A DNA stretch of 64,000 bases, from positions 34,641,144-34,705,143 of the forward strand of contig NC_052392.1 in NCBI RefSeq assembly GCF_009389715.1, read 5' to 3'. The stretch comes from Phoenix dactylifera. Its lineage: Eukaryota; Streptophyta; Magnoliopsida; Arecales; Arecaceae. The notes beneath the pieces are model-generated. The model worked only from the letters and a program-made list of their open reading frames with translations, did not search any database and was not told the origin of the DNA. Made by a program: the position numbers and the translations under genes. Below, piece after piece: positions 62,512 to 64,000 of the stretch. Each line of letters starts with the position of its first letter. The first letter of the stretch is position 1.

Positions 62512-64000
62512 TATCACAGTTTTTGAGGGAGCATATAGCTCAGACAGAAGGTGCTTTTCACTTGTAACTTTGAGACCGTGTTGGAAACACCAACAGGATG
62601 GCCAATTAAAAAAATAAGCTCTTTGTCCGATGATTGATGGTTCAATTACAGTTTCTCCCAGAAAAATGATGAAGGATTATATAGGTTCATAAATTTTTAC
62701 CTTGTGTTGTATCTGAACATTTAAGTAGTATAATTAACGGATGTAATTACTGGGCTTGTTGTGAGACTTCAAATTAATGATTGTGTTTTATTCTGCTGTT
62801 CATTGATTTAGTTTTTCGTTGTTGAAAGTTTGAATATTTTGAATTTGTTTTCATGCTGTTTTGTTGAGGCTGTGATATATGTTTTATCAAAAAAAAAAAA
62901 GGCTGTGATATATGCTAAATTTAGTGACATATCATGACATTTCCCAGCTTTAAGATTATGTGATCCTAAAGTGTCAAAATCCTTCTTATAAATCAGTTTC
63001 TTTTCTGTCCTCAGAATCAAATCTTTCTATAATTTTATTGAAATGGCGAAAAGGATTGTTGCTTCTTAGATGTCGGAATTCTTTGCCCTTGCCAAGAGAT
63101 GCTTATCTATGAAAAAAAGGTGAGATTATTGTCCTACAAAAGAGTTATCCATTAATCTCTGCAATATTTCACATCTTCTTTTGGCAGGGCTCCAAATTAA
63201 AACACACTTGTTACTAAATTATTTGGTTTCAAGCAAGTTCTTTCAAGGAAAGCAGATAAATATCAATCTCTCCTCACATATACACAGTGGAACATTATCG
63301 CATCTACTAAGCTGCTCAACGTTTGTAAAGGAACTTGAGCCCTAGACTGTATTCAAAAGAGGTTGTACTTCTAGGATATGGCAAAATTGTGGATTGCAAT
63401 CCATTACTAGATCATCGGTAGCCTTCCTCGAGTGTTCCTAGACTCTAGTCATAACCCAGATGCAACAATGGCAAACAAAACAATCACAATTTCGCCTCTG
63501 GTTCTAAGCTACAACAAATTAGAAACTCCTTGGTTGCTTTATTTGACCTGGAACTGATAAGGACTCTTCGGGGAACAAATTGTGCATTGCTTCCATATCT
63601 ATGCCCGAGATTGAAAGGCTACTAATTTTCAATTTTCAAACCTTGCTTGTGAAAATTGAAAAGTTTGAGTGCGAAATCATTGATGGAGTTCTTCACATCA
63701 AAGAAACCTTTGCAGTCCCGCGAAAATTATCCAGCTTTGGATGCACTGCCTAGAGTAGGGAAACCATACTCTAGAAGCGCAATGCCTGTTTCATAGAACG
63801 TTCACCACTTCAGCTGATGTTATTAAGGTTGGCATGGCTATCAGCAGCCCTGCATCCTTATATAACCCACTATATGTTTGCAAGTGGAACATCCCATATG
63901 CATCTATGCTGCCATGAGTGGCTATTTAGTACAGTTCATCGGAAGATGAGAAATCATTTATGTTGTTGTTTATGTCAAGATTTTGGAACTATATCGATTG
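62512..64000. other. 3' flank of MRS2 and intergenic DNA
   Basis: The first few hundred bases should be the MRS2 3'UTR. A small tandem phrase, GGCTGTGATATATG, occurs at about 62869 and 62901. No further exon or RNA gene was recognised to the end of the window. Confidence 0.5.

Overview
The window is plant nuclear DNA, AT-rich outside exons, with GT-AG introns, long introns and many small DNA-transposon remnants. The protein families, the GC-rich first exons and the very long introns (a 19 kb gene encoding only about 838 residues) suggest a monocot, perhaps a palm. That guess is inference from gene style, not from a diagnostic sequence. No bacterial operon, CRISPR array, rRNA or tRNA gene was recognised.

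Six protein-coding genes can be assembled exon by exon with consistent reading phase. (1) 4357-6344 (+): a LEA_2-domain membrane protein of the COMPANION OF CELLULOSE SYNTHASE (CC1/CC2) type, 3 exons. (2) about 8815-13280 (+): a small RRM protein resembling EDM3/AIPP1 of the ASI1-EDM2 chromatin complex, with a 3.2 kb intron in the 5'UTR. (3) 16022-17373 (+): a secreted 16-cysteine thaumatin-like protein whose signal peptide sits on its own small exon. (4) 25494-27563 (+): an intronless PLS-type pentatricopeptide repeat protein with an E domain. (5) 29729-48862 (-): an 11-exon DUF639 membrane protein. (6) 52434-62511 (+): a 6-exon MRS2/MGT (CorA-type) magnesium transporter with an intact GMN motif. 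Genes 4 and 5 converge; genes 5 and 6 diverge from a 3.6 kb spacer. No functional link among the six is evident, as is usual for plant neighbours.

The rest is intergenic DNA and introns containing mobile-element relics. Two related PIF/Harbinger-like elements (21516-23201 and 43151-44676) share ends beginning GGCCCTRTTTGGGGGAGC and an internal AT-rich array of about 138 bp units; both also hold unrelated GC-rich pieces that look captured. A truncated relative lies at 24138-24605 and a separate 365 bp MITE with TAA duplications at 8283-8647. Tandem duplications follow the thaumatin-like gene and occur in MRS2 intron 4. A strong imperfect hairpin with a third copy of its arm lies at 2374-2610.

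The observations most worth checking are: inverted copies of one repeat in the introns flanking exons 7-8 of the DUF639 gene (a layout that favours circular RNA or exon skipping); an exon-like segment with good splice sites in DUF639 intron 9 that would introduce an immediate stop; the 48 bp direct repeats around the first Harbinger-like element; and the hairpin locus. No clearly new biological system was found.
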